Assembly (NCBI RefSeq): GCF_028747785.1
Contig: NZ_CP118158.1
Span: 620,001-684,000 of the forward strand
DNA from: Halosimplex aquaticum
GTDB taxonomy: Archaea > Halobacteriota > Halobacteria > Halobacteriales > Haloarculaceae
DNA length: 64,000 nt
Direction: 5' to 3'
Shown here: positions 42,945 to 52,304 of the stretch, in pieces
Numbering within the stretch: the stretch's first letter is position 1
How the letters are laid out: every line of letters begins with the position of its first letter
The notes under the pieces: model-generated
What the model was told of the DNA's origin: nothing
Seen by the model: only the letters and a program-made list of their open reading frames with translations
Databases searched by the model: none
Made by a program: the position numbers and the translations under genes

Positions 42945-43826
42945 GTGTTCGGCCCGGAACCCGGACTGGTCTACGCCGGCCTGGCGTCGCTGGTCCTCGG
43001 CGTCTACCTGTTCTGCATCAAGCGCTACTTCAGCGACTACCCGTCGACGGTGTACGTCACGCTGACGTTCGCCGCGTCGTTCGTGTGGTACCTGCCGATC
43101 GCCGCCGTGGCGAGCGACGGCCCGTTCCTCCCCGACGGGTTCGGTGCCCTCGGCGTCGGGATGTTCGTCCTCACGGTCGGCGGCTCGATCCTGGCCTTCC
43201 TCGCCTCCTTCCGGGCGATCGCCGTCGGCGACGTCTCCTACGTCGCGCCGATCAGCAAGCTCGTCGCCGTCTTCGTCCTCCCCATCGAACTGGTCTTCCT
43301 CCACGAGCACCTCTCGTCCGTCCAGATCTTCGGCGTCCTCGTCGCGACGGCCGCGGTGTACGTCGCCAACTACGAACCGGGGAAACTCGTCGAGCCGTTC
43401 GTTCGGGCCGCCCACTCCCGACCGGCCCAGCTCGCCCTCGCCAGCGCGGCCGTCTTCGGCGTGGTCGACGTAGGCAAGCGCGTGCTGATGCAGGAACTGC
43501 AGGTGCCACCGGAGACGTTCAACCTCGTACTCTTCGTGGCCGTGCCGCTCGCGCTCGCGCCGCTGGCAGCCCGGCGCCTGCCCGACGGCGTCCGGGGCGA
43601 CCTGCACCTGTTCGCGGGCGTCGGGCTCCTGATCGCGGTGGGCGAGCACTTCGTGATGCTGGCGTTCTCGACGCTGTCGGCCAGCCTCGCCTCGCCGATC
43701 ATCAACACGCAGGCCGTCATCGCCGTCCTGCTCGGCGGCGTGATCCTCGGCGAGGACGCCTTCCGCGTGCGGCTCGTCGCCGCGGCGTTCGCCATCGCCG
43801 GCGTGACGCTGATCACTGTCGGGTGA
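42945..43826 (+). CDS. EamA/DMT-family transporter
   Basis: A 293-residue drug/metabolite transporter-type protein with ten predicted helices as two EamA repeats. Helix motifs include SILAFLASFRAIAVGDVSYV and APISKLVAVFVLPIELVFLH in the first repeat, and ASPIINTQAVIAVLLGGVIL in the second. The GTG start at 42945 gives MFGPEPGLVYAGLASLVLG. Substrate cannot be predicted; metabolite or amino acid export is common in the family. Confidence 0.85.
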   Translation: MFGPEPGLVYAGLASLVLGVYLFCIKRYFSDYPSTVYVTLTFAASFVWYLPIAAVASDGPFLPDGFGALGVGMFVLTVGGSILAFLASFRAIAVGDVSYVAPISKLVAVFVLPIELVFLHEHLSSVQIFGVLVATAAVYVANYEPGKLVEPFVRAAHSRPAQLALASAAVFGVVDVGKRVLMQELQVPPETFNLVLFVAVPLALAPLAARRLPDGVRGDLHLFAGVGLLIAVGEHFVMLAFSTLSASLASPIINTQAVIAVLLGGVILGEDAFRVRLVAAAFAIAGVTLITVG

Positions 43827-43896
43827 GAAACGCGACGCCGACTTCCGTCGGCGGAAAATGACAGCCGCCTCGACGCCGAACCGGCGTCCACGGCGA

Positions 43897-44064
43897 TTAC
43901 TCTGTCGGGCCGTACGCGCGTACGTCCTCGAAGTCGATGGCGTAACTGGCCTGGATCCAGGCGTTGGCGTTGTCCCGGTCGTACAGCACCAGGTCGCCGT
44001 CGATGGTCTCGAAGGTCCCGCATCGATCCGCCGCGCGTTCCGGTCGCCGCTGCGTCTCGGACAT
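43897..44064 (-). CDS. DUF7331-like small protein, 55 residues
   Basis: A short minus-strand ORF from ATG 44064 to TAA 43897. It starts MSETQRRPERAADRCGTFET and contains the pattern ETIDGDLVLYDRDNANAWIQ followed by ASYAIDFEDVRAYGPTE. I recognise the IDGDLVLYDRENENAWI pattern of the widespread haloarchaeal DUF7331 family; function is unknown. It is preceded by a low-GC region (44090-44145) with AT-rich promoter-like sequence. Confidence 0.78.
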   Translation of the reverse strand: MSETQRRPERAADRCGTFETIDGDLVLYDRDNANAWIQASYAIDFEDVRAYGPTE

Positions 44065-44144
44065 CGTAGAGTTCGCTCTAGTTGCTGTCGTTGAGTGAGT
44101 TAAGCTTTACCGTGGGTACCACCCCCATACACTATATAGTATAA

Positions 44145-44372
44145 GGCGGATCGGCGGCGCGGGAACGGGTCGCGCTCGCCGGTGAGGGCGGCGTTACGGT
44201 CGTCGCGGTCCCGCTCGTCGCCGCGGTCGCGCTCCCGCGGGCCGGGGTCGACTGGGACCCGACCGGCTACGGCGCCTCGATGTATGCGCTCCTCCTCGGA
44301 GGGGCGCTGTGGTACGTTCTGGTCTTCGCCGCGCCACTGACGCTCGTCTCGGTGGTGCATTCGCTCCCGTGA
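44145..44372 (+). pseudogene. Membrane-protein remnant without a start codon
   Basis: An open frame of 75 codons from the TAA at 44142 to a TGA at 44372. It reads like the C-terminal part of a membrane protein: [18 protein letters not shown], then [20 protein letters not shown] and [19 protein letters not shown]. Third-position GC is high, as in real genes here. No ATG or GTG lies in the first half; the only ATG is at about codon 46. Upstream is the AT-rich palindrome ACTATATAGT. It may be a 5'-truncated gene, or an ORF with an unusual start. Confidence 0.4.
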
Positions 44373-44411
44373 CTCGCCGCTTCCGGTAGGACTCCTCGTC
44401 CCGCAGGATCG

Positions 44412-44663
44412 CTATCCCTCGCCTTCCGACTGGTACGGTTCGCCGACCGCTTCCCGCGGGAGGTCGTTCTGGACGGCGGTGTAGGCGTCGTCCGCGGACC
44501 CGAAGCCGTCGGCGGTCGACTCCGCGATCAGGTCCCCGAGGTTTCGCTCGCCCTCGGCCAGTTGTATCGTCACGTCCTCGCAGGCGGCGGCCAGTTCGTC
44601 GCGGTCGATCGGGTAGTCGAACTCGTGGAGGTACTCCTCGACCTCGGCAAGTTCCAGTTCCAT
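44412..44663 (-). CDS. DUF5789/DUF2795-like small protein
   Basis: An 83-residue acidic helical protein starting [20 protein letters not shown] at 44663, with [20 protein letters not shown] and a C-terminus [19 protein letters not shown]. This is the shape of haloarchaeal DUF5789/DUF2795-type proteins (YP-x-x-R-x-EL start and AVG-x-Y end). Function is unknown. It diverges from thiD with 113 bp between. Confidence 0.75.
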   Translation of the reverse strand: MELELAEVEEYLHEFDYPIDRDELAAACEDVTIQLAEGERNLGDLIAESTADGFGSADDAYTAVQNDLPREAVGEPYQSEGEG

Positions 44664-44776
44664 GTCCGAACGCAGGGGCGGCAGGCGTTTGTGTGTAGTT
44701 ACCACGTGTCTGCGTGGAACGTACTGGGCCGGCGCCTCTCGCCACCGCTTTGGTGTCGGCGCGGAAACACCCGCAC

Positions 44777-46141
44777 ATGACACGACAGGAAGCGCCGGTC
44801 ACGCCGCCAGTCGTCCTCGCGATCGCCGGGAGCGACTCGGGCGGCGGCGCCGGCGTCCAGGCCGACCTGAAGACGATCGAGGCCGGCGGCGCGTTCGGCG
44901 CGACGGCGATCACGAGCGTCACCGCGCAGAACACGACCGGCGTCGAGAGCACGCACGTCCTCCCCACCGAGGAGATCGACGCCCAGTGCGAGGCGGTCTG
45001 CACCGATCTCGACGTGGCCGCCGTCAAGACGGGCATGCTCGCCACCGCGGAGGTGGTCGAACTCGTCACCGAACAGGTCCGCGACCTCAACGCGCCGGCC
45101 GTGATCGACCCGGTGATGGTCGCCGCGTCGGGCGACCGCCTGCTCGCCAGCGAAGCGGAATCCGCATACGAGCGCCTGATCGCGGAGGCGACGCTGGTCA
45201 CCCCCAACGCCGACGAGGCGGCCGTCCTCACCGGTGTGAACCCCGAGAGCGAGGCGGAGGCCCGCGAGGCCGGCGAGCGCCTCGTCGACGCGGGCGCCGA
45301 CGCGGCGCTGGTCAAGGGCGGGCACGTGCCGGGCGACGACGTGGTGGACGTGCTCGTCACGGGCGAGCGCGTCGAGACGTTCCGCCACCCGCGGGTCGAC
45401 ACCGACGCCACCCACGGGTCGGGCTGTACGCTCTCCTCGGCGATCGCCGCTCGCCTCGCGCACGGCGACGACCTCGTGGACGCCGCGGGGGCGGGCATCG
45501 ACCTGCTCGGCCGCGCCGTCCGCTACAACCTCGACGTGGGCGAGGGCCCCGGCGCCGTCCACCACGCCGTCGAACTGCGCGACCGGGCCGCTCGCGACGC
45601 GACCGCGGAGGCCGTCGAGAGCGTCGTCCAGTCGTTCGTCGACCGGAACGTCGGGCCGCTGGTGCCCGAGGTCGGCATCAACGTCGCCGGTGCCACGCCG
45701 TACGCCGAACGGCCGGACGAGACCGCGGCCGTCGAAGGGCGGATCACCCGGACGCTGTCGGGCGCCCAGCCCAACCGCGGGGTCCGCTTCGGCGCGTCGA
45801 CTCACGTCGCCCGCCTGCTGCTCGCGGCCAGGGAACGCGACCCCGCGCTCCGCTTCGCCGCGAACTGCCGCTACGACGACGAGGTCGCCGCCGCGCTGGA
45901 CGACCTCGACGGCCCCGCGGCGGAGTACGACACCGGAGAAGCGTCCCGGAACAGCGGGGGATTCACCGTCGAGTCCGGCGTCGAAGCCGCCTTCGACTCC
46001 GTGGAGGGGACGCCGTCGGCGCTCGTCGATCGGGGCGCGTACGGCGACGAGCCCCTCGTCTTCGTGCTCGCCCGCGAACCCGACGCACTGGTCGACCGGA
46101 CGCTGACGCTGCTCGAAGCCGTCGAATCCGGCGAGGAGTAG
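44777..46141 (+). CDS. thiD: HMP(-P) kinase ThiD fused to thiamine-phosphate synthase ThiN
   Basis: A 454-residue bifunctional enzyme of thiamine synthesis. Residues 12 to about 260 are the ribokinase-like ThiD domain: [44 protein letters not shown] and [17 protein letters not shown]. Residues from about 285 form a ThiN domain ([39 protein letters not shown]), which replaces ThiE in archaea and joins the HMP and thiazole phosphates. The ThiD-ThiN fusion is the usual haloarchaeal form. The start at 44777 gives [13 protein letters not shown]. Confidence 0.93.
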   Translation: MTRQEAPVTPPVVLAIAGSDSGGGAGVQADLKTIEAGGAFGATAITSVTAQNTTGVESTHVLPTEEIDAQCEAVCTDLDVAAVKTGMLATAEVVELVTEQVRDLNAPAVIDPVMVAASGDRLLASEAESAYERLIAEATLVTPNADEAAVLTGVNPESEAEAREAGERLVDAGADAALVKGGHVPGDDVVDVLVTGERVETFRHPRVDTDATHGSGCTLSSAIAARLAHGDDLVDAAGAGIDLLGRAVRYNLDVGEGPGAVHHAVELRDRAARDATAEAVESVVQSFVDRNVGPLVPEVGINVAGATPYAERPDETAAVEGRITRTLSGAQPNRGVRFGASTHVARLLLAARERDPALRFAANCRYDDEVAAALDDLDGPAAEYDTGEASRNSGGFTVESGVEAAFDSVEGTPSALVDRGAYGDEPLVFVLAREPDALVDRTLTLLEAVESGEE

Positions 46142-46163
46142 CTCGGCCGTCCCGCAGTCGTTT

Positions 46164-48362
46164 TCACGCTCGCCGCCGGCCGAGGAGCGCGAGCGCCGCG
46201 AGGACGGCCACGAGCGCGGTCACCGGCCCGAATCCGGGACCGAAGCCGGTGCTGCCGCCGTCTCCGTCCTGGCCACTGCCGCCTCCGCCCCCTCCGTCGC
46301 CGACGGTCTGTCCGACGGTCACGGTGAGGGCGTCGGCGTCGCCGACGGTGAACTCGTACTCGCCGCGACCCAGGCGAGCGACGCCCGAGACCGTCCGCGA
46401 CTCGCCCGGCCCGAGTGCGACGTCCCGGTCGATGATCGGTCCGTTGGGGCCGCGGATAGTGACGTTGCCGCGTGCGGGGACGTCGTGCGTGTTGCTGACC
46501 GTGGCCGTGAACGTCACCGCGCCGGGCGCCGAGAGAGCGGTCCGGTTCGCCGAGAAGTCGGTCACCGTCGCCGACGCGGGGTCGTGCACCTCGACGGTCA
46601 CCTCGTCGCTCCCCACGGCGAGGGTGTGCTCGCCGGGTTCGGTGAAGGTCCGCTCGAAGGCGTGGGTCACCCGCTCGCCCGGCCGGATCGTCCCGGCCTC
46701 GGTGGCGACGACCCGGTCGTCGACGACGAACCGCGCCTCGTACTCGGCGGCCGCGTCGCCCGTGTTCGTGACCGCACCGGTGACCGTCAGCGTCTCGCCG
46801 GCGAACAGCGCGACGTCGGGGCCGTCGAGGCTGGCGTTTCGATAGGGGCCGCCGACGGCGAGGGCGTCGGGCGCGTCGGCGAGTCCGATCCCGACTCGCG
46901 CGGGCGTCGAACCGAACGCCTCGCCGTGGGCCGCCCTGGACCACAGGTCCGGCGTCCGGGCCGTGCTCGCGTAGGTGACGGCCGCACGGCGGACCTCCGG
47001 GCCGGCGACGGTCCCGACCGACTCGAAGACCGCCCGCTGGTCGACCGGTCCCGGGTGGGCGTTCAGCGTCGAGAAGACGGCCTGGAGCGACCGCGACTGG
47101 TCGGTCGCCAGGCGGATCCGTCGGTCGGTGTCGGCGGCGACGAGGCTCCCCTTCAGGTAGTTGGCGGCGTTGGTCCACGTCGACGGGTCGGTGAGGACCG
47201 CGTCGCTCTGTGGCTGGCGGGTGCCCTGCCGGAACACGTCGCGGACCGCGTCGTAGTCCGCGTGGCCCTGTTCCATCGCCAGCAGGGCGGCGTAGTAGGT
47301 GGCGAACGCCTCGGTCGTCCACTTCGCCGAGGACGCCGTCTCGAAGTCCTGGCGGGTGTGGACGTACTCGTGGATCCAGGTGTTCTCCGCGGTCGCGAGC
47401 GGCTCTGCGTCGCGGATCCACATGTCGCTGTCGCCGTACTGCAGCCCGCGCACGCCCCACTGGACGGTCGTCGTCGGCGCCGCGAACGCGACCACCTCGT
47501 CGTCGCGGTCGCCGACTCGTAGCTGGTCCGCGGAGGCGGCGAACGTGTCGAGGATCGAGTCGGGCGACTCCGCCAGCGCCGCGCGGTCGGGGACCACCAG
47601 CTGGAACCGCTGGCCGTGCGCTCGCCGCTCGTAGGTCTGGACGGTGCCCATGTAGGCCATCCACTCGCCGACGTGGCCCGGTCCCGCGGTGGTCGACTCG
47701 CGGGTGATCCCGATCGGTTCGGCCCCGCGCCAGGACCAGCTGGTCGGGATCGACGGCTTCCGGAACAGGGCCCACTCGCCGGCGTCGACGAAGAGGTAGC
47801 GCCCCCGTGCGCCCTCGGGACCGGCGAGGTCGCGCGTCTCGTTGACCCGTAACGTGAACGTGATCTGCGGCGCCGAGGTGTTGCCGTCCCACTCGTAGGT
47901 GGTCCCCTCGGCGTGCGAGAAGCCCTTCGTCGCGGTGACGGTCACGTCCTCGGGGAGCCGGGGCTTCAGCGCCGCCACGCGGTCGGGCACCTGGTAGCGC
48001 TGGACCACGGTGACCTCGCCGCGCTTCTCCGGCGTCAGCCGGAACTCCTGCGTGGCCGTGACGTTCGCCGCCGCGGCGTCGAACACGTCGTCGGTCCCGA
48101 CCGCTGAAGCCGATCCGCCCGACTCGGTGACCGACTTCCTGACCCGCTGTGGCGGCGCGCCCGGCCCGGTCGTGTCCGAGGCGAAGCGCGGAGGTTCGGC
48201 GACCGAGCCGTTGTCCGCCGATCCGACGGCCGAAACGCCGGGATCGGCCGGTGAAAGCGTCGCGGCTCCGGTGTCGGCGATGCCGGTCCCCGCGACCGTG
48301 CCGACGAGAATGAAGAGCGCGATCGCTGCGACGACGACTCGACGACCGCCTGCCCGTGTCAT
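46164..48362 (-). CDS. Secreted gluzincin-type metallopeptidase-like protein with PGF-CTERM
   Basis: A 732-residue exported protein. A signal peptide occupies about residues 8-30 (VVVAAIALFILVGTVAGTG). A region of about 330 residues precedes the zinc motif NTWIHEYVHTRQDF (HEYVH near residue 332), followed 17-20 residues later by KWTTEAFATYYAALLAMEQG, whose Glu is a likely third ligand as in M1-type gluzincins. Later come CARDB/Ig-like beta domains (about 545-690), then a Gly/Ser/Asp linker and the C-terminal PGF-CTERM anchor with hydrophobic helix ALVAVLAALALLGRRRA. It would be lipid-anchored to the cell surface by archaeosortase. Proteolysis is inferred from the motif. Confidence 0.85.
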   Translation of the reverse strand: MTRAGGRRVVVAAIALFILVGTVAGTGIADTGAATLSPADPGVSAVGSADNGSVAEPPRFASDTTGPGAPPQRVRKSVTESGGSASAVGTDDVFDAAAANVTATQEFRLTPEKRGEVTVVQRYQVPDRVAALKPRLPEDVTVTATKGFSHAEGTTYEWDGNTSAPQITFTLRVNETRDLAGPEGARGRYLFVDAGEWALFRKPSIPTSWSWRGAEPIGITRESTTAGPGHVGEWMAYMGTVQTYERRAHGQRFQLVVPDRAALAESPDSILDTFAASADQLRVGDRDDEVVAFAAPTTTVQWGVRGLQYGDSDMWIRDAEPLATAENTWIHEYVHTRQDFETASSAKWTTEAFATYYAALLAMEQGHADYDAVRDVFRQGTRQPQSDAVLTDPSTWTNAANYLKGSLVAADTDRRIRLATDQSRSLQAVFSTLNAHPGPVDQRAVFESVGTVAGPEVRRAAVTYASTARTPDLWSRAAHGEAFGSTPARVGIGLADAPDALAVGGPYRNASLDGPDVALFAGETLTVTGAVTNTGDAAAEYEARFVVDDRVVATEAGTIRPGERVTHAFERTFTEPGEHTLAVGSDEVTVEVHDPASATVTDFSANRTALSAPGAVTFTATVSNTHDVPARGNVTIRGPNGPIIDRDVALGPGESRTVSGVARLGRGEYEFTVGDADALTVTVGQTVGDGGGGGGSGQDGDGGSTGFGPGFGPVTALVAVLAALALLGRRRA

Positions 48363-48472
48363 ACCACGGACTGGGAAACGGCCCCCCTTAATCGTTCTGC
48401 GCCGAGTATCAGCACCTTCGCCGGTCGGTTCGCCGCAGGAGAACGTCCGGCCCGCGAATCCGGCCTGGCGGG

Positions 48473-49195
48473 CTACAGCCCGTCGAGGAACTGCGCGCCG
48501 TGGTCGATCGACGCGGCGGGGTCCTCGGGCTGGTCGTGCTCGTAGACGAGCCACTCCGCGCCGATATCGCGGGCGGTGTCGGCGCAGGCCTGCATGTCCA
48601 CGTCGCCGTCGCCGATCTCGCAGAAGTCCCCGTCGGCCATGTCCTTCATGTGGACGATCTCGATCCGGTCGCCGTACCGTTCGAGCAACTCGACGGGGTC
48701 GTGACCGGCCGTCTCGATCCAGCCCACGTCGGGTTCCAGCAGGAGGCTACAGACCTCGGCGAACACCTCGTAACCGGTGGTGTCGTCGACGGGGACGAAC
48801 TCGTGGTCGTGGTTGTGGTAGTGCAGCGAGAAGTCGTGGTCGGCGAGGTTCGCGGCGACGTTCTCCAGGCGCGTCGCGGTCTCCTCGGCGGCCTCGCGGG
48901 ACTCGAAGTGCTCGGCGCCGAGCCACGGGACGACCGCGCCGTCCGAGCCGATGGTCTCGTGGGTCTCGACGACGCTGGCGGCGTCGGTTTCCATCGCGTC
49001 GAGGTCGACGTGAGCGGCCGTCACGTCCAGCCCGAGGTCGTCGAGTTTCGTCGCTAACTCGTCCGGGGAGAGCCCGCCGAACTCGCCGGAGAACTGGACG
49101 CCGTCGTAGCCTGCGTCTGCGCAACGTTCGAGGATCTCGGCCATCGGGAGGTCGAGATTCCGGACCGAGTAGAGGTTGATGGCAGTGCGTACCAT
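48473..49195 (-). CDS. Sugar phosphate isomerase/epimerase (xylose isomerase-like TIM barrel)
   Basis: A 240-residue AP-endonuclease-2-type TIM barrel. Metal-binding motifs are DYNG-like ADAGYDGVQFSGEFGG, the HYHNHDHEF segment, and LEPDVGWIETAGHDPVELL, EIVHMKDM and VYEHDQ, which supply Glu/Asp/His ligands. The start MVRTAINLYSVRNLDLP at 49195 is used over three extra residues. It faces a Gfo/Idh/MocA oxidoreductase (154-bp divergent gap), a pairing typical of inositol or unusual sugar catabolism. Its substrate is unknown. Confidence 0.85.
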   Translation of the reverse strand: MVRTAINLYSVRNLDLPMAEILERCADAGYDGVQFSGEFGGLSPDELATKLDDLGLDVTAAHVDLDAMETDAASVVETHETIGSDGAVVPWLGAEHFESREAAEETATRLENVAANLADHDFSLHYHNHDHEFVPVDDTTGYEVFAEVCSLLLEPDVGWIETAGHDPVELLERYGDRIEIVHMKDMADGDFCEIGDGDVDMQACADTARDIGAEWLVYEHDQPEDPAASIDHGAQFLDGL

Positions 49196-49348
49196 ACTCG
49201 TCACGTCATACGGGCGGACTTTTAGTCCACGGATCCGGGCGCGACTCTCCGGGGCTATCGAGAGCCCGACACCCCGCCGGAGGCCTGGGATCCCGGCGCA
49301 CCCGTCCGGGAGGCCGAGACTTTTGTGCTATCGCCGTAAGACGAGTGT

Positions 49349-50419
49349 ATGGCATACGATATCGCGTTTATCGGAACCGGGCCGGAGCCCGACAACCCGG
49401 TGTGGGGAGAGAGCGCGGCGATGGCCTACCGCCACGCCGAGGGGTACCGCGACCGCGACGACTGCGACGTCGTCGCGGCGGCAGACATCGTCCGCGAGAA
49501 CGTCGCCGCGTTCGCCGACGAGTTCCAGATCCCCGAGGACGGGGTCTTCGAGGACTACGAGCGGATGCTGGAGGTCGTCGAGCCGGACATCGTCTCGATC
49601 TCCACGCCCGTCCCGACCCACGCCGACATCGTACTGGACTGCGTCCACAGCGGCGTCCCCGACGCCGTCCACTGCGAGAAGCCGATGGCGACGACGTGGG
49701 GCGACGCGCGACTGATGGCCCAGGAGGCGAGCCGCCGGGACGTCCAGCTGACCTTCAACCACCAGCGCAGGTTCTCGCCGGTGTGGCGCGAGCCGAAGCT
49801 CGCGCTGGACAGCGGCGCGATCGGCGACCTCCGGCGGGTGGAGGTGTCGACGAGCACGCTGCTGGACAACGGCACGCACCACATCGACCTCGCACACATG
49901 TACGCCGGCGAGTCGCCGGTCGAGTGGGTCATCGGCCAGATCGACTACCGCGAGGAGTACGTCAAGTACGGTGCCCACAACGAGAACCAGGGCCTCGTCC
50001 AGTGGGCCTACGGCAACGGGGTTCAGGGCATCGCGACCACCGGGTACGGGGAAGACGGCGTCGGCGAGGGCATCCGCCACCGCCTCCACGGCACCGACGG
50101 CGTCATCGAGATCACGCCCTGGGCTGACGAGCAGGCGCGCGTCCGCCGGGACGGCGGCGACTGGGAGACGCTGGTCGCCGACGCCGCTGCGGCGGCCGTG
50201 CCGCCGGCCATCGACCACGTCGTCGACTGCCTGCGCGACGGCGTCGAACCGGAGTTCTCCGCCCGCCGGGCGCTCGCGGTGACCGAGGTGATATTCGCGG
50301 CCTGGGAGTCCTCGCGCAAGCGCGGCCGCGTCGACCTCCCGCTCACCGTCGACGACAACCCGCTCGAATCGATGGTCGAGTCCGGCGACCTCTCACCGCG
50401 ACCCGCTGACGAGGACTGA
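49349..50419 (+). CDS. Gfo/Idh/MocA-family oxidoreductase
   Basis: A 356-residue NAD(P)-dependent sugar-type dehydrogenase. The dinucleotide loop is unusual: IAFIGTGPEPDNPVWGESAA carries a long insert where GxGxxG is expected. The conserved HCEKPMATTW gives the EKP motif, and LDNGTHHIDLAHMYAGESPV the catalytic His/Asp region. The C-terminal domain is GFO/IDH/MocA-type. It is divergently arranged with the sugar isomerase gene, so both probably act in one sugar pathway. The start at 49349 matches MAYDIAFIGTG. Confidence 0.88.
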   Translation: MAYDIAFIGTGPEPDNPVWGESAAMAYRHAEGYRDRDDCDVVAAADIVRENVAAFADEFQIPEDGVFEDYERMLEVVEPDIVSISTPVPTHADIVLDCVHSGVPDAVHCEKPMATTWGDARLMAQEASRRDVQLTFNHQRRFSPVWREPKLALDSGAIGDLRRVEVSTSTLLDNGTHHIDLAHMYAGESPVEWVIGQIDYREEYVKYGAHNENQGLVQWAYGNGVQGIATTGYGEDGVGEGIRHRLHGTDGVIEITPWADEQARVRRDGGDWETLVADAAAAAVPPAIDHVVDCLRDGVEPEFSARRALAVTEVIFAAWESSRKRGRVDLPLTVDDNPLESMVESGDLSPRPADED

Positions 50420-50521
50420 GGGGCGACGAAGAACCGGCGCGGCGGGAGCGGCCGATCTCGCCGTCAGACGCCCGTCGAACTGGCCCGGAAGCTTATGGTG
50501 ACAGAGCGGCCAGTATCCGGT

Positions 50522-50728
50522 ATGCTCAGCGCAGTGGCCCTCCAGTCCGGACTGGAGATCCTCACACAGCCAGTCGGTATCCTCGGCGTCCTCGTCCTGT
50601 TGGCGGCGATCATCCTGATCGGTCGCTTCCTGCTGTCGATGGCCTGGCGGCTCGTCGTCATCGGGATCATCGTCGTCGGGACGATCTACGTCCTCGGCCT
50701 GCTCGGGTTCACCCTCGGCGTCTTCTGA
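50522..50728 (+). CDS. Small two-helix membrane protein, 68 residues
   Basis: From ATG 50522 (MLSAVALQSGLEILTQPVG) the protein has helices ILGVLVLLAAIILIGRFLL and WRLVVIGIIVVGTIYVLGLL, ending GFTLGVF. An earlier ATG at 50495 would add nine residues. No family is recognised, but small bitopic proteins of this kind are widespread in haloarchaea. It is convergent with the histidine kinase gene. Confidence 0.7.
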   Translation: MLSAVALQSGLEILTQPVGILGVLVLLAAIILIGRFLLSMAWRLVVIGIIVVGTIYVLGLLGFTLGVF

Positions 50729-50756
50729 ACGGTCCCAGCGCCGCGGACTCCGGCCG

Positions 50757-52232
50757 TCAGGTGAGCGTCTCGACGCCGGTCAGCTCGAAGCGCGCCCCGC
50801 CGCGCTCGCTCTCGGTGAGCACCACGTCCCAGCCGTGGGCCTCCGCGATCTCCCTGACGATCGACAGTCCCAGCCCGGTCCCGTCAGCGGCCGTCGAGTA
50901 GCCGCTGTCGAACACTCGCTCCCGGTCCTCGGCCGGGATTCCCGGGCCGTCGTCTTCGACGAAGAACCCGGCTCCGTCCGGCAGGTCGCCGACGGTGACG
51001 GTCACCGCACCGGTCGTGTGCTCCGCCGCGTTCCGAAACAGGTTCTCCAGCAACTGCCGCAGCCGCCCCTCCCGACACCGGATCGTCGCGGCCGTCTCGA
51101 TGCTGACGAGCGCCTCGCCCGTCTCGACGCCGTCCCAGGACTCCGCGGCGGCGGTCGCGAGATCGACCGCCGTCTCGGCCTGGGCGTCGCCGGTTCGGGC
51201 CAGCGACAGCAGGTCGTCGATCAGCTGTTCCATGCGTTCGAGCGCTCGCCGCCCCCGCTCGAAGTGCTCGCGCTCGCCGGTCTCTTCGGCCATCTGGAGC
51301 GATCCGCCGAGCACCGTCAGGGGGTTGCGGAGGTCGTGGCTCACGACGTCCGCGAACGCTTCGAGGCGCTCGTTCTGCCGCTGGAGCTCCTGCTCGCGCT
51401 CGATCCGACCGATCGCCGAGGCGGTGTGGGTCACCAGCAGTTCCGTGAGTTCGACGTCCCGCTCGTCGAAGGCGCCCGTCTCCGTCTGGACGGCCTGGAA
51501 GACGCCGCCCTCCCCGAACGGGACGCTGATCCCCGACCGGTAGATGTCCTTGGCGGGGTCGCTGTCCTCGTCGTCCGCGACGTCGTCGACGACCTGCGGT
51601 TCCTGGGTCCGGTAGGTCTTCCCGGCGAGCCCCTGGTCGAGGCCCATGCGGCGGCTGCCGTCCGACGGCGCGCCCGCGGAGGTCGCCCGCGGCACGAGCC
51701 AGTCGCCGTCCCTGATGAGGATCGTGCACATGTCGAAATCGAGGACCGTCGCCGCGGCGTCGACCGTCCGCTCGCAGACGGCGTCGACCGTCTCCTCGGT
51801 CTGGAGCCGCGTCGCGACCGCGTGGAGGGCTTCCAGGGTCGCCTCGTGGCGCTTCTCCGCCGTCACGTCCTCGTGGAAGGCGACGAACTCCGTCACCTCG
51901 TCGGCGCCGTCGCGCAGCGGCGCGACCCGGACCCGGTTCCAGAACGGGGTCCCGTCGGCGCGGTAGTTCCGGAGTTCGACGGTGGCTCGCTCGCTCGCCG
52001 CGACCGCGTCGCGGAGCGCCGCGACGGACTCCGCGGCCGTCTCCTCCCCCCGGAGCGCGAGCCAGTCGCGACCGACGACCTCCGCGGCCGCGTAGCCCGT
52101 CATCTCCAGGAACCGGTCGTTCGCGTAGACGACCGGCGACCCCTCCCGCGAGGCGTCGAACCGCGTGATACCTACCGGTGCCTGGTCTACGATGTCGTGG
52201 CCGGAGACGCCGTCGGGGTCCTCGTCGGTCAC
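50757..52232 (-). CDS. PAS-GAF sensor histidine kinase
   Basis: A 491-residue soluble kinase without transmembrane helices, so it senses a cytoplasmic signal. The PAS domain (about residues 10-130) includes FLEMTGYAAAEVVGRDWLAL and VAFHEDVTAEKRHEATLEAL. The GAF domain (about 150-280) includes RTQEPQVVDDVADDEDSDP and RSGISVPFGEGGVFQAVQTE. The HisKA box FADVVSHDLRNPLTVLGGSL has its phospho-His near 298, and the HATPase lies in the last 150 residues (NLFRNAAEHT, FFVEDDGPGIPAE, GTGLGLSIVREIAEAHG). No response regulator lies next to it. Confidence 0.93.
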   Translation of the reverse strand: MTDEDPDGVSGHDIVDQAPVGITRFDASREGSPVVYANDRFLEMTGYAAAEVVGRDWLALRGEETAAESVAALRDAVAASERATVELRNYRADGTPFWNRVRVAPLRDGADEVTEFVAFHEDVTAEKRHEATLEALHAVATRLQTEETVDAVCERTVDAAATVLDFDMCTILIRDGDWLVPRATSAGAPSDGSRRMGLDQGLAGKTYRTQEPQVVDDVADDEDSDPAKDIYRSGISVPFGEGGVFQAVQTETGAFDERDVELTELLVTHTASAIGRIEREQELQRQNERLEAFADVVSHDLRNPLTVLGGSLQMAEETGEREHFERGRRALERMEQLIDDLLSLARTGDAQAETAVDLATAAAESWDGVETGEALVSIETAATIRCREGRLRQLLENLFRNAAEHTTGAVTVTVGDLPDGAGFFVEDDGPGIPAEDRERVFDSGYSTAADGTGLGLSIVREIAEAHGWDVVLTESERGGARFELTGVETLT

Positions 52233-52304
52233 AGGGTCACCTGATACACCATGGGTTGCAGCTGAGTGCTCTAACCCCCTCCGATCGTCGGTGGCCGACC
52301 GCCA

